Positions 1 through 8,124 of a DNA stretch of 64,000 nucleotides are shown here, one piece after another. The stretch is from Arthrobacter rhombi. Lineage in GTDB: Bacteria > Actinomycetota > Actinomycetes > Actinomycetales > Micrococcaceae. The notes beneath the pieces were generated by a model that worked only from the letters and a program-made list of their open reading frames with translations, was not told the origin of the DNA and searched no databases. Both the position numbers and the translations under genes were made by a program. Where the stretch lies: NCBI RefSeq assembly GCF_900163545.1, contig NZ_FUHW01000025.1, positions 20,944 through 84,943 on the forward strand, read 5' to 3'. How positions within the stretch are numbered: the stretch's first letter is position 1; each line of letters starts with the position of its first letter.

Positions 1-127
1 GATGTACGGCCCTTTTCACGATGGTGGTGGTCCTGTTTCTGGATCCCAGTCTAGTAGTTCGCCCCCGGGCCCCCGAACCCGAGCACAGACATTGCGCACC
101 CCGTGGCGTCATTCCACAGATCTCGTC

Positions 128-157
128 TTGTGATCACGTGCGCTCCCCGGCCATAAT
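128..157 (+). promoter_or_regulatory. Promoter of the PBP gene, probably giving a leaderless mRNA
   Basis: A -35 like TTGTGA (128-133) is followed after 18 bases by a -10 like CATAAT (152-157). Seven bases further lies ATG 165, so a transcript starting near the usual distance from the -10 would begin at that ATG with no leader. No Shine-Dalgarno sequence is visible before it. Leaderless mRNAs are common in actinobacteria. Inferred from spacing only. Confidence 0.45.
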
Positions 158-164
158 GACGATC

Positions 165-2090
165 ATGCATGTAGCCCGGCGCTTGACGCTGACGACCGTC
201 CTGTCCACGCTCGCCCTGGGAAGCCTCACCTCCTGTTCCTCCCCGGTGCCCGATCCGGAGCCGGTCGCCCAATCAGTGGCGGAGGCCCTGGAGACCTTCG
301 ATTTCTCCTCGGTGCCGCTGAAGAACGCCGATCCTGCCACCGTCTCCGAGGATCTGGCCACCGCCTTCGAGTCCTTGAAGGACCTGAAACACCACACCAC
401 GGTGGATTCGGTGCAGAGGCCCGAGGACGAGGATGAGGACTCCCCCACGGCCACCGCCAACTTCACAACGGTCTGGGATGTGGATGACACCGAGACCGAC
501 TGGGAGTACACCACCACCGCGAAGCTGGTGTATGACCAGGAGGCGGAGGCCTGGCAGGTCGACTACGACCAGGTGGAACTCACGGGGCTGGAACCGGGCA
601 ACGAGGTGGCGTTACGGACCGAGGCCTCCCAGCGCGGGCAGATCCGCAGCACCGATAAGCAGGCACTGGTCAAGGACCGCCCGGTCGTTCGCGTGGGCCT
701 CGACAAGACGCGGCTGGAAGACGGCGAGGCAGGCGACGCGGCGAAGAAGCTCGCCAAGCTCGCCGACGTTGACGTTTCCGCCTACGTCGCCCGGGTCAAG
801 GCTGCCGGGGATCAGGCGTTTGTCGAAGCGATCACGCTGCGCGATAACCACCAGCGCAAGGTCACCGACGCCCAAATCGAGGCGATCCCCGGGGGCCGGG
901 CCATCACCGGCAGCGAGCCGTTGGCCCTCACCCGGACCTTCGCCCGACCGATTCTGGGCTCCGTCGGGCAGGCTACCGCCGAAATCGTCAAGAAGTCCGA
1001 GGGCAAGACCAAGGCCGGGGACATCGTGGGGCTCTCCGGTCTACAAGCCCAGTATGACGACCGGCTCTCCGGTACAGCAGGTCTCACCGTGGCCAGCTAC
1101 GATCCCTCCGGCCAGCAGGTGGACGAGCTCTTTGATCGGCCACCCAAGGACGGGAAGAACGTGACCGTCACCCTGGATTCGGCACAGCAGAAACTGGCCG
1201 AGAAGCTCCTCGCCCAGGTGGATCCCACGTCGGCATTCGTTGCCATTCGTCCCTCCGACGGCGCCATTCTGGCTGCGGCCTCCGGCCCGGCGGATCAGGG
1301 CCTGAATACGGCGATGCTCGGTAAATACGCCCCCGGCTCCACGTTTAAGGTGATCACGGCACTGGCCATGCTCCGCGACGGGAAGGACCCTTCGAGCAAG
1401 GTCAAATGCCCGAAAACCATCACGATCAAGGGCAAGAAGTTCAAGAACTTCGATGGCTACCCCTCCGACAAACTCGGAACGATCCCGCTCTCCGAGGCCA
1501 TCGCACAGTCCTGCAATACCGTCTTCGTTGATGGTGCTGCGGGCCTGAAGGCCAAGGACCTAACCAGCGCGGGGGCCTCGCTGGGGCTGAATTCCTCCCC
1601 CTCAACGGGCGCATCCACGTTCCTGGGTTCCATCCCCGATGATTCGACGGGAACCACCCTGGCGGCCAATGGCATCGGCCAAGGCGTCGTGGAGACCTCC
1701 CCGCTGGGCATGGCCACGGTGGCCGCTTCGGTAGCTGCCGGTCAGACGGTTTCTCCGCATCTGCTGCAGTCCCCGAAGCCGGATGCCGCCAAGGCCCCGG
1801 CGAAGAAGCTGGGCTCGAAGGAGGCCACCGAGCTCAAGAAAATGATGGCCGGAACCGTCACCCATGGCACCCTGGTGGCCCTGCAGAAGGTCCCGGGGCC
1901 GACGATCTACGGAAAATCCGGTACCGCCGAGTACGACGCCGATCAGAATGCCCACGCCTGGGTCATCGCCGTCCAGGGTGATCTGGCCGTGGCTGCGTTT
2001 GTCTCCGAGGGCGACGGCGGGGCCCAGACGGCGGGACCCCTCGTCGCCGATTTCCTCACCGGGGTGCAAAAGGCCGGTGGAAGCAACTGA
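165..2090 (+). CDS. Class B penicillin-binding protein, lipoprotein with NTF2-like N-terminal domain
   Basis: D,D-transpeptidase that cross-links peptidoglycan on the outer face of the membrane. The first 24 residues form a lipoprotein signal ending in the lipobox LTSC (Cys24). A MecA_N/NTF2-like region follows (about 35-150), then a PBP dimerisation region (about 160-330) and the transpeptidase domain. The three active-site motifs are present: STFK (Ser392), SCN (Ser449) and KSG (Lys584). At 641 residues it has the usual length for PbpA-like class B enzymes. The frame is open upstream to base 21, but ATG 165 gives a clean signal peptide and fits a leaderless promoter; ATG 156 is the alternative. 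Its stop overlaps the next gene by 14 bases. Confidence 0.9.
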   Translation: MHVARRLTLTTVLSTLALGSLTSCSSPVPDPEPVAQSVAEALETFDFSSVPLKNADPATVSEDLATAFESLKDLKHHTTVDSVQRPEDEDEDSPTATANFTTVWDVDDTETDWEYTTTAKLVYDQEAEAWQVDYDQVELTGLEPGNEVALRTEASQRGQIRSTDKQALVKDRPVVRVGLDKTRLEDGEAGDAAKKLAKLADVDVSAYVARVKAAGDQAFVEAITLRDNHQRKVTDAQIEAIPGGRAITGSEPLALTRTFARPILGSVGQATAEIVKKSEGKTKAGDIVGLSGLQAQYDDRLSGTAGLTVASYDPSGQQVDELFDRPPKDGKNVTVTLDSAQQKLAEKLLAQVDPTSAFVAIRPSDGAILAAASGPADQGLNTAMLGKYAPGSTFKVITALAMLRDGKDPSSKVKCPKTITIKGKKFKNFDGYPSDKLGTIPLSEAIAQSCNTVFVDGAAGLKAKDLTSAGASLGLNSSPSTGASTFLGSIPDDSTGTTLAANGIGQGVVETSPLGMATVAASVAAGQTVSPHLLQSPKPDAAKAPAKKLGSKEATELKKMMAGTVTHGTLVALQKVPGPTIYGKSGTAEYDADQNAHAWVIAVQGDLAVAAFVSEGDGGAQTAGPLVADFLTGVQKAGGSN

Positions 2091-2544
2091 CCGGGCGCGC
2101 TGGCGCAGCGCGGCGAACTGGCTGAACCTGACGACACCGTGTGGACTGCTGGTGGCCCGTGCCGCCGGATGCCGGATGGCTCGTGGCCCTCGAGGCCTGC
2201 ACTTCGCCTTCGGCTACGGGCCCCGTTTGCCGGTAGCGGCTGCCTTCACCTTGGGCAGCGTCATCCTCCTACGGAAAGGCCTCGAGGAGCCGGAACGTTT
2301 TCCTCGACTCATCACCCATGAGGAACGCCATGCCACGCAATACGCTTTCTGCCTGGGCTTGCCTTTCCTCCCCCTCTACGCGGTAGCAGCCGGATACTCA
2401 TGGCTCAGGACGGGGGACCCCGCTTCCCGCAATGTCTTCGAACGGCACGCGGGTCTGGCGGCCGGCGGATATACGCAGCGGCAGGCCCGGCCGATCAGAG
2501 AGCTACTACGTCCTCTCAGGCCACGGTCCCAGCCCCGAGGCTGA
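2077..2544 (+). CDS. Conserved hypothetical protein with HExxH motif
   Basis: A 155-residue protein of unknown function. The GTG start at 2077 lies inside the end of the penicillin-binding protein gene, with AAAAGG just upstream, so the two genes are probably translationally coupled. A short zinc-protease-like motif is visible (His81-Glu82, His85 in the context THEERHATQ), followed by a hydrophobic stretch (about residues 90-107) and a second conserved-looking segment, NVFERHAGLAAGG. The HExxH could mark a metal site, but no downstream third ligand can be assigned, so no enzyme activity is claimed. The 3' end overlaps the convergent pcp gene by 29 bases. Confidence 0.6.
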   Translation: MEATDRARWRSAANWLNLTTPCGLLVARAAGCRMARGPRGLHFAFGYGPRLPVAAAFTLGSVILLRKGLEEPERFPRLITHEERHATQYAFCLGLPFLPLYAVAAGYSWLRTGDPASRNVFERHAGLAAGGYTQRQARPIRELLRPLRPRSQPRG

Positions 2545-3136
2545 TATCCGCCGAACCGTCCAGTGCCTCGCGGACCACCAGGACCAGCGCCCGAGCCACA
2601 ACCTCCGGTTCCATCCCGGCGGCGCCCGAGGGCGGGACGTGCACAAATCCACCACGGATCGCGCTGCCGGAGGCGCCGAGTTCGTGCATCAGGGTGTAAA
2701 AGATCTGGTTGCAGACAAAGGTGCCGGCGCTTGGGGAAACCTGCGCGGGAGTTCCTACCTTCTGCAGCGCAGCCAGCGCCCGTTTGATCGGAAGGCTCGT
2801 GAAATAGGCTGCCGGACCGCCGGGGGCAACGGGCACATCGATGGGCTGCTGCCCCGCGTTATCCGGAATCCGTGCGTCCATCATGTTCAGGGCTGCCCGT
2901 TCGAGCCTGATCTGCCCGGTACCGGCATTCAACCCCGTACAGACCACGAGCTCCGGATCGTACTTCTCCAGGGCCCGTCGCAGTGCCCCCGGCGCGTCGG
3001 AGAAAATGCAGGGAAGTTCCACGGCGGCAGCTGGCCAGCCGTTTTCGGTCAGGATCACCGCAGCACGCCGGGACGCCTCGATCGAGGGATTGGTGGAATC
3101 GCCGCCAAAGGGTTCGAATCCTGTCAGCAGGATCAT
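2516..3136 (-). CDS. pcp: Pyroglutamyl-peptidase I
   Basis: Cytosolic cysteine peptidase (family C15) that removes N-terminal pyroglutamate from peptides. The 206 residues match the family length, and the catalytic triad is in the expected contexts: Glu79 in TGQIRLER, Cys142 in SAGTFVCNQIFY and His166 in GGFVHVP. It is the last gene of a minus-strand operon. Its ATG overlaps the stop of the Nudix gene by 4 bases, which implies translational coupling. The 3' end overlaps the convergent hypothetical gene by 29 bases, and no terminator hairpin is evident there. Confidence 0.93.
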   Translation of the reverse strand: MILLTGFEPFGGDSTNPSIEASRRAAVILTENGWPAAAVELPCIFSDAPGALRRALEKYDPELVVCTGLNAGTGQIRLERAALNMMDARIPDNAGQQPIDVPVAPGGPAAYFTSLPIKRALAALQKVGTPAQVSPSAGTFVCNQIFYTLMHELGASGSAIRGGFVHVPPSGAAGMEPEVVARALVLVVREALDGSADISLGAGTVA

Positions 3137-3597
3137 GGCTGGTCGGCGCCCCGTCCCGACGCCCCCTCAACCACCGCTCCATGACGGGCCACGATTGCCT
3201 CGACGATCGGCAGATCGGCAGGAATCCAGGGCACCTCAGAGACGAGGTTCCCGCCGATTTCCAACCAGCGCAGTTCGTCGTGGTCTTCAAGAGGTTCGGG
3301 GGTCCCCGCAGTAATCCGGGCCAGCCAGACACGCATGGCCGCGGACCCCGCGAGTTTCCACCCCTGGTCGATCGGGCCTTCAATTTCGGCGCCAAGGTCG
3401 GCCTCGATACCGAGTTCTTCCGTCAACTCACGCAGCAAACCTTCTGCGCAGGTCTCCCCGGCTTCCACCTTGCCCCCAGGAAATTCCCAGAGTCCGGCCA
3501 GCGCTGGCGGGCTGGTCCGGCGGGCGGCCAACAGCCGGGTCGGTGTCTGGAGAGAATCGACCAGTGCCGCACCGACGATCTGTTTCAGCCCAGTCAT
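3133..3597 (-). CDS. Nudix hydrolase, MutT-like
   Basis: The 154-residue protein carries a complete Nudix box at residues 42-64 (GKVEAGET, then RELTEELGI), which binds the divalent metal and hydrolyses nucleoside diphosphate derivatives. The family suggests clean-up of oxidised dNTPs such as 8-oxo-dGTP, but substrate cannot be read from sequence. The gene overlaps pcp by 4 bases downstream and the cation transporter by 4 bases upstream, so all three are one translationally coupled operon. Confidence 0.88.
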   Translation of the reverse strand: MTGLKQIVGAALVDSLQTPTRLLAARRTSPPALAGLWEFPGGKVEAGETCAEGLLRELTEELGIEADLGAEIEGPIDQGWKLAGSAAMRVWLARITAGTPEPLEDHDELRWLEIGGNLVSEVPWIPADLPIVEAIVARHGAVVEGASGRGADQP

Positions 3598-4550
3598 TGC
3601 GCGGCTCCTTCGGTGGTTCCCGGTGCCTGCCTGGCCTCGCTGGTTCGTTCGATATCGGGTTCGAGGTAGATGACCGTTGCCGTCGGTACGGCGGCGCGGA
3701 TCCGGGCCTCGGTCGCGTCGATGGCCGCGGCAATATGTTCACCCGTACTACCCTTCCGGGTACCGAACTTCGCAGCGACGAGGATTTCCTCGGGGCCCAG
3801 GTGAAGGGTCTTCAGGTGGATGATTTCGGTCCCGTCGGCGCGGATGGCTTCTTCGATTCTGGCGATGTTCTCACGGGATGCCGATTCCCCCAGCAACAGG
3901 GATTTGGTTTCGACGGCCAAGATGATGGCGATGCAGACCAGCAGCACACCGATCATTGCCGTCCCGGCGGCGTCGAAGATCCCGTTCCCGGTGAGCAGGG
4001 TCAGGCCCACGCCGAGGAGTGCGAAGAACAGGCCCACCAGCGCTCCCAGGTCCTCCAGGAGGATCACCGGCAGTTCGGGTGCCTTGGCCCGGCGGACGAA
4101 CTTCACCCACCCCGTCGTGCCGCGGACCTGGTTTGATTCATGGATGGCTGTCCTGAAGGAGAGCCCCTCAGCGATGATGGCCCCGACGAGCACGGCCACA
4201 GGAACCCACCACCATGGACCGTCGATGCCGTGGGGGTCCTTGAATTTTTGAAAGGCTTCATACAGTGCGAAGAGCCCGCCGACGCTGAAGAGGATGATGG
4301 AGACGATGAACGCGTAGATATAGCGTTCACGGCCAAAACCAAAGGGGTGTTCGGGGCTGGCTTGGCGTGTGGATCTCTTCCCGCCAATCAGCAGCAGGAC
4401 CTGGTTGCCGGAGTCCGCGACGGAGTGGATCGCCTCGGCCAGCATCGAGGATGATTGGGTCAGTAGCCAGGCGACGAATTTGAAAACGGCGATCGCCAGG
4501 TTGGCTGCCAACGCCGCGACGACGGCCTTATTTCCACCGGATGCTGCCAT
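3594..4550 (-). CDS. Cation diffusion facilitator family transporter
   Basis: Membrane transporter of the CDF family, which exports divalent metals (Zn, Fe, Co, Mn) in exchange for protons. About six membrane segments occupy the first 220 residues. The HxxxD metal site is seen in helix 2 (His42, Asp46 in AEAIHSVADSGNQ), and the HPFGFGRER loop typical of the family follows. A cytoplasmic C-terminal domain of about 90 residues completes the 318-residue protein. The acidic residue in IFDAAGT is a candidate for the second half of the transport site. It is the first gene of the operon with the Nudix gene and pcp. The metal is not predictable. Confidence 0.88.
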   Translation of the reverse strand: MAASGGNKAVVAALAANLAIAVFKFVAWLLTQSSSMLAEAIHSVADSGNQVLLLIGGKRSTRQASPEHPFGFGRERYIYAFIVSIILFSVGGLFALYEAFQKFKDPHGIDGPWWWVPVAVLVGAIIAEGLSFRTAIHESNQVRGTTGWVKFVRRAKAPELPVILLEDLGALVGLFFALLGVGLTLLTGNGIFDAAGTAMIGVLLVCIAIILAVETKSLLLGESASRENIARIEEAIRADGTEIIHLKTLHLGPEEILVAAKFGTRKGSTGEHIAAAIDATEARIRAAVPTATVIYLEPDIERTSEARQAPGTTEGAAQ

Positions 4551-4648
4551 GGTCTCCGCCTCTGTCGGGGCGCGGTGCGCCTCGTTGAATATCCTTGCGC
4601 CACGTTACTACGTCGCAGGGCTCTTTCAGCCCTGCTCGCACCGTACCG

Positions 4649-5563
4649 TCAGGACGACGGGTCGGACCTGCGGTGGGCGCGTGCCGAGGCATAGAGGCAG
4701 ACGGTGGCCGCCGTGCCCACGTTCAATGATTCGGCAACCCCGTAGAGCGGGACGGCGACCCGGTGGCCAGCGATCGCCAGTTCCTGATCGTCCAGTCCCT
4801 GGGCCTCGTTGCCGAAGAGCCACGCGGAGGGGTCTTCCAACCGCGGGTTCGAGCTGTTCTCGACTTCGCTCGCCGACCCTAGCCGCCGCATCGTGCTCTC
4901 ATCCTGCAGGATGTCGAGATCGGTGGTCCCGTAGCCATCGGCCGCCAAGAGCTGAACCCCTGCCGCTCGTGCCGCCACAGCCAGGGAGTCGAATGAAACA
5001 CCGGTGACGATCGGCACCTGGAAGATGGAACCCACGGTCGACCGCACGGCCTTGGGGTTGTAGATATCGACGCTGCCTTCGGTCAGGACGACGGCATCCG
5101 CACCGGCCGCCACGGCTGCCCGCAGAATGGTGCCGGCGTTGCCGGGATCCTGGACCCGGCACATCACCGCCACCAGTTGCACTCCGGCACCAAACACGTC
5201 CTCGAGGCTGTGGGGCACCATGCGGCATACGGCAATGATTCCCTGCGGCGAAACGGTATCAGCCATCGCGGCCAGCACTTCGGCGCCCACGGTCCGCAAC
5301 CTGACCTGTCCCCGGGACAGACCCAAGTCCGGGTGTCGTTCCAGGGCTTCGACGGTGGCGAAGACCTCCTGGACAATTCCCCCTCCGCCGTCGGCCAGTG
5401 CCGTGTCGTGGCGCTGCAACGCTTCGCGAACGGCTTGAGGGCCTTCGGCCAGGAAGGCCGCCCGCTTAGACCGCCCAGAACGGGTGGCCAACCGGGCGAC
5501 ATCTCGGACACGTTCGGCCCGCGGATTGGTCATCTCGGCCTCGGTGTGGTGCACAGCGTTCAT
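4649..5563 (-). CDS. TrmH-family (SPOUT) RNA methyltransferase
   Basis: Probable 23S rRNA 2'-O-ribose methyltransferase (SpoU/TrmH family) using S-adenosylmethionine. The N-terminal substrate-binding region contains LAEGPQAVREAL. The SPOUT domain shows the expected motifs RVQDPGNAGTILRAA, LFGNEAQGL and VPLYGVAESLNVGTAA, which form the knotted cofactor site. Start chosen at ATG 5563, which has AAGG eight bases upstream. ATG 5533 with GAGG upstream is an alternative, while the longer open frame would run into rplT. It lies behind rplT in the same direction, separated by a hairpin. The exact modified nucleotide is unknown. Confidence 0.87.
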   Translation of the reverse strand: MNAVHHTEAEMTNPRAERVRDVARLATRSGRSKRAAFLAEGPQAVREALQRHDTALADGGGGIVQEVFATVEALERHPDLGLSRGQVRLRTVGAEVLAAMADTVSPQGIIAVCRMVPHSLEDVFGAGVQLVAVMCRVQDPGNAGTILRAAVAAGADAVVLTEGSVDIYNPKAVRSTVGSIFQVPIVTGVSFDSLAVAARAAGVQLLAADGYGTTDLDILQDESTMRRLGSASEVENSSNPRLEDPSAWLFGNEAQGLDDQELAIAGHRVAVPLYGVAESLNVGTAATVCLYASARAHRRSDPSS

Positions 5564-5633
5564 GAGAAGAACCTTATCGGGCTCGGGCGCCGCAGCGCGC
5601 AGGTGGGCAGTTTCCCACCACTGGTTAACGGCC

Positions 5634-5668
5634 GAGGGGACGGAATCCGTTGAGAATTCCGTCCCCTC
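5634..5668 (-). terminator. Hairpin after rplT
   Basis: A perfect 13-base-pair stem (5634-5646 with 5656-5668) and a 9-base loop lie between rplT and the TrmH gene. No U-run follows, so it may be a weak terminator or an mRNA stabiliser that separates the infC-rpmI-rplT operon from the methyltransferase gene. Confidence 0.6.
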
Positions 5669-5702
5669 ACACCGGGCGGACGATGGCCCGCGGCGCAGTG
5701 TT

Positions 5703-6395
5703 CTACTTGGAGAACTGCTGGCGTGACTCGCCACCTGCCGGCTCGAAACCGGCGGCCTTGGCGGCCTCGACGGAGTTGAACCAGAACTCCGGCTGCGTCT
5801 GCTCGTACCAGGTCGAATCCGGCACGTGGTACTTCATCGACTGGTTGCCCTTGATGACGTAGCCCTCGGGGGCATCCTCGCCCTCAACGGCCTTGACCAT
5901 GCCTTCACCCTCGGTGGCCTTGGCGGCCTTCGGGGCAGCAGCCTTCTTGGCGGCGGCCTTGGGGGCGGCAGCCTTCTTGGCGGCAGGAGCGGCCGGCAAC
6001 TTGGTGGCGGGCTTCTCGGCGGCCGGGGCGTTGACATCGGCCGGGAGGGCCTCCTTGGCAACCTTGACCAGCGCGCCAAACGCGTTGGCGTCGGAAACGG
6101 CCAGCTCGGCGAGCATCCGACGATCAACCTCGACCTCAGCGGCCTTCAGGCCCTGGATCAGACGGTTGTAGGTCAGGCCATTCGCGCGGGAGGCAGCGTT
6201 GATGCGCTGGATCCACAGGCGACGGAAGTCACCCTTGCGCTTGCGGCGGTCGCCGTAGCTGTAGACGAACGAGTGGAGCAGCTGCTCCTTGGCCTTGCGG
6301 TACAGGCGCGAACGCTGACCGCGGTAGCCCTTGGCCCGCTCAAGAACGACCCGACGCTTCTTATGGGCGTTGACTGCCCGCTTCACACGTGCCAC
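5703..6395 (-). CDS. rplT: 50S ribosomal protein L20 with C-terminal extension
   Basis: Residues 1-117 are a normal bL20, an early 23S rRNA-binding assembly protein ([20 protein letters not shown] region intact). The protein then continues for 113 residues, against about 117-125 in total for most bacteria. A linker rich in Ala, Lys and Pro (about 118-170) is followed by a compact, aromatic-rich domain (about 175-225) with [16 protein letters not shown] and a WF-x3-EAAKAAGF motif. This resembles the small actinobacterial module called the sunset domain, found at the end of some ribosomal and other proteins; its function is not known to me. The GTG start has AAGGAG eight bases upstream. Third gene of the infC operon. 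Confidence 0.93.
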   Translation of the reverse strand: MARVKRAVNAHKKRRVVLERAKGYRGQRSRLYRKAKEQLLHSFVYSYGDRRKRKGDFRRLWIQRINAASRANGLTYNRLIQGLKAAEVEVDRRMLAELAVSDANAFGALVKVAKEALPADVNAPAAEKPATKLPAAPAAKKAAAPKAAAKKAAAPKAAKATEGEGMVKAVEGEDAPEGYVIKGNQSMKYHVPDSTWYEQTQPEFWFNSVEAAKAAGFEPAGGESRQQFSK

Positions 6396-6499
6396 GTGTG
6401 TACTCCTTAATATCTTGCCCTCGGGATATCTGCCTGTTGGCGATCTGTCCGGGGGAACTCCATGGATGGGTGGGAACTCACCGTTCCCGGTGCGTGTGC

Positions 6500-6694
6500 T
6501 TAGATGCCCAGCATCCGCTTGATGGTCTTGGTGTCCGCCTTGGCAACGATCCGTTCGCCCTTGAGCTGGCGCTTCAGGCTGGAAGGCTTGTGCTCCAGGT
6601 AGTGACGACGATTGGCCTGCTGGCGCATGATCTTGCCGCTACCGGTGAGCTTGAAGCGCTTCTTGGCGCCACTGTGGGTCTTGAACTTCGGCAT
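6500..6694 (-). CDS. rpmI: 50S ribosomal protein L35
   Basis: The 64-residue basic protein has the bL35 signature [17 protein letters not shown] at its N-terminus and full family length. It is a structural protein of the large subunit. It sits between infC and rplT in the conserved order and has AAGGAG upstream of ATG 6694. Confidence 0.97.
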   Translation of the reverse strand: MPKFKTHSGAKKRFKLTGSGKIMRQQANRRHYLEHKPSSLKRQLKGERIVAKADTKTIKRMLGI

Positions 6695-6810
6695 ATCCGC
6701 CGTTCTCCTTACGTGCTCCCGTTGCCCTATCGGACCGGGGATCTTTGAGGCTTCCGGTATTGGAAACCCGTGGGTCAGGTGCTGCCCCCTGAGGGGCTCG
6801 CCGTTCCGGG

Positions 6811-7845
6811 CTATTTGCCCGGGCGTGGCTTCGGAGCCGCGGTGGGCTTCGGTGCTGGCTTCGGAGCCGCGGTGGGCTTCGGGGCCGGTTTCGGTGCAGG
6901 CTTCGGCGCGGGCTTGGCAGCCGGCTTCGGAGTAGCTGCGGGCTTCGAGGCGGCGGCCGGTTTGGCTGCTGCCGGTTTGGCTGCTGCTGGCTTCGCTGCT
7001 GCAGCCGGCTTGGTAGCCGTCGCAGGCTTCGCGGCCGGCTCGGCCTCAGCGGCCTTCGGAGCTTCAGCTGCCGGCTTTTCGCTGGCCTTGGGGGCTGCGG
7101 CGGCCTGAGCTTCGGCTTCCTTGGCGGCAGCAGCGTCAACCTTGGCCTTCGCTGCGTTATCCGCTTCGACCTGAGCCAGGCGTGCCTGGAACTCGTCCGG
7201 GAGGTTGTCCCCCAGCGACTGGGTCATTGCCGGTTGATCGCCCGAGGTATCGACGCGACCTTCCTTGGTTGCCGTTGCCTTGGCCTTGTCGTTTTCGCGC
7301 TGTGCCTGACGGCGTGCTTCGGCCTTGGCCTCTGCCTTGTTCTTCAGCGGTCCAACGACCATGACCATGTTCCGGCCGTCCTGGCGCGGGCTCGACTCGA
7401 CGACGCCGACTTCGGCAACGTCTTCGGCGAACTTGTTGAGCAGGCGAATGCCCAGCTCTGGGCGCTGCTGCTCACGTCCACGGAACTGGATCATGGCCTT
7501 GACCTTGTCGCCAGCACCGAGGAAACGCAAAGCGTGCCCGGTCTTCGTCTCATAGTCGTGCTTGTCGATCTTGAGTCGGAAGCGGACTTCCTTGAGCACC
7601 GTGTTGGTCTGGTTCTTGCGTGCCTCACGAGCCTTAACCGCGGCTTCGTACTTGAATTTGCCGAAGTCCATCAGTTTGCACACGGGAGGCTTGGCCGTCG
7701 GCGCCACCTCGACCAGATCAAGGTCGGACTCCGCGGCCAGACGCAACGCGTCCTCAATGCGGACGATGCCCACCTGTTCGCCGTTGGGTCCAACCAGCCG
7801 CACCTCGGGGACGCGGATTCGATCGTTAATGCGTGGATCGCTGAT
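6811..7845 (-). CDS. infC: Translation initiation factor IF-3, AUC start, long C-terminal tail
   Basis: IF-3 binds the 30S subunit, checks the start codon and initiator tRNA, and prevents premature subunit joining. The N-domain (about 1-75) and C-domain (about 85-167) are complete ([34 protein letters not shown]). A tail of about 177 residues rich in Lys, Ala and Pro follows, which most IF-3s lack. Start chosen at ATC 7845: AGGAG lies seven bases upstream, the IF-3 homology begins exactly there ([10 protein letters not shown]), and rare AUU/AUC starts are a known feature of infC, where they allow IF-3 to repress its own translation. A TTG at 7887 is the only other in-frame start upstream. A structured leader precedes the gene. 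Confidence 0.92.
   Translation of the reverse strand: MSDPRINDRIRVPEVRLVGPNGEQVGIVRIEDALRLAAESDLDLVEVAPTAKPPVCKLMDFGKFKYEAAVKAREARKNQTNTVLKEVRFRLKIDKHDYETKTGHALRFLGAGDKVKAMIQFRGREQQRPELGIRLLNKFAEDVAEVGVVESSPRQDGRNMVMVVGPLKNKAEAKAEARRQAQRENDKAKATATKEGRVDTSGDQPAMTQSLGDNLPDEFQARLAQVEADNAAKAKVDAAAAKEAEAQAAAAPKASEKPAAEAPKAAEAEPAAKPATATKPAAAAKPAAAKPAAAKPAAASKPAATPKPAAKPAPKPAPKPAPKPTAAPKPAPKPTAAPKPRPGK
6827..6886. repeat. 30-bp tandem repeat in the infC tail
   Basis: Two adjacent 30-base units (6827-6856 and 6857-6886) are identical except for the last few bases. They encode repeated Ala-Pro-Lys-Pro units at the very C-terminus of IF-3. Such in-frame repeats can expand or contract without breaking the frame. 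Confidence 0.75.
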
Positions 7846-7891
7846 GTGTCGCTCCTGCTGTTCGTAGTTCGAAGCCCCCAGCAACAAGAGA

Positions 7892-8025
7892 AGGCCTCCA
7901 GCTGCTGGGCAGATGGAGGCCTGAAAATTCGGTTCGGCTGCTCACGCATGCCACGGAACCAGAAGTTCCGTACCGAAGTGACCCGGCAACCTGAAGCGGT
8001 TACAGCGGGTGGGAGTAGGCCTCCA
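7892..8025 (-). promoter_or_regulatory. infC leader: candidate attenuator with alternative pairing
   Basis: In the transcript of infC, segment A (8025 to 8017) and segment C (7900 to 7892) are both TGGAGGCCT, and segment B between them (7922 to 7914) is AGGCCTCCA. B can therefore pair perfectly with either A or C, but not both. The B:C hairpin has a 9-base-pair stem, a 13-base loop and is followed by the U-rich TCTCTTGTTG, like an intrinsic terminator. Between A and B lies a further perfect 6-base-pair hairpin (7954-7970). This is the classical layout of a terminator/antiterminator switch. It is inferred from sequence only. Confidence 0.6.
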
Positions 8026-8124
8026 CTTGCATACTCGTCTTGTTGCTCGAGGCAGATCCTTCGCCTGATGGGGCGGAATCCGCTGAGTCAGCAAAACCAG
8101 TCGGTCTGTGAAAAGCTTAGCAGT

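Noticed and set aside
6827..7080. CRISPR-like or satellite repeats
   Set aside because: The repeats lie in frame in the Ala/Lys/Pro tail of infC, have short variable units and no spacers.
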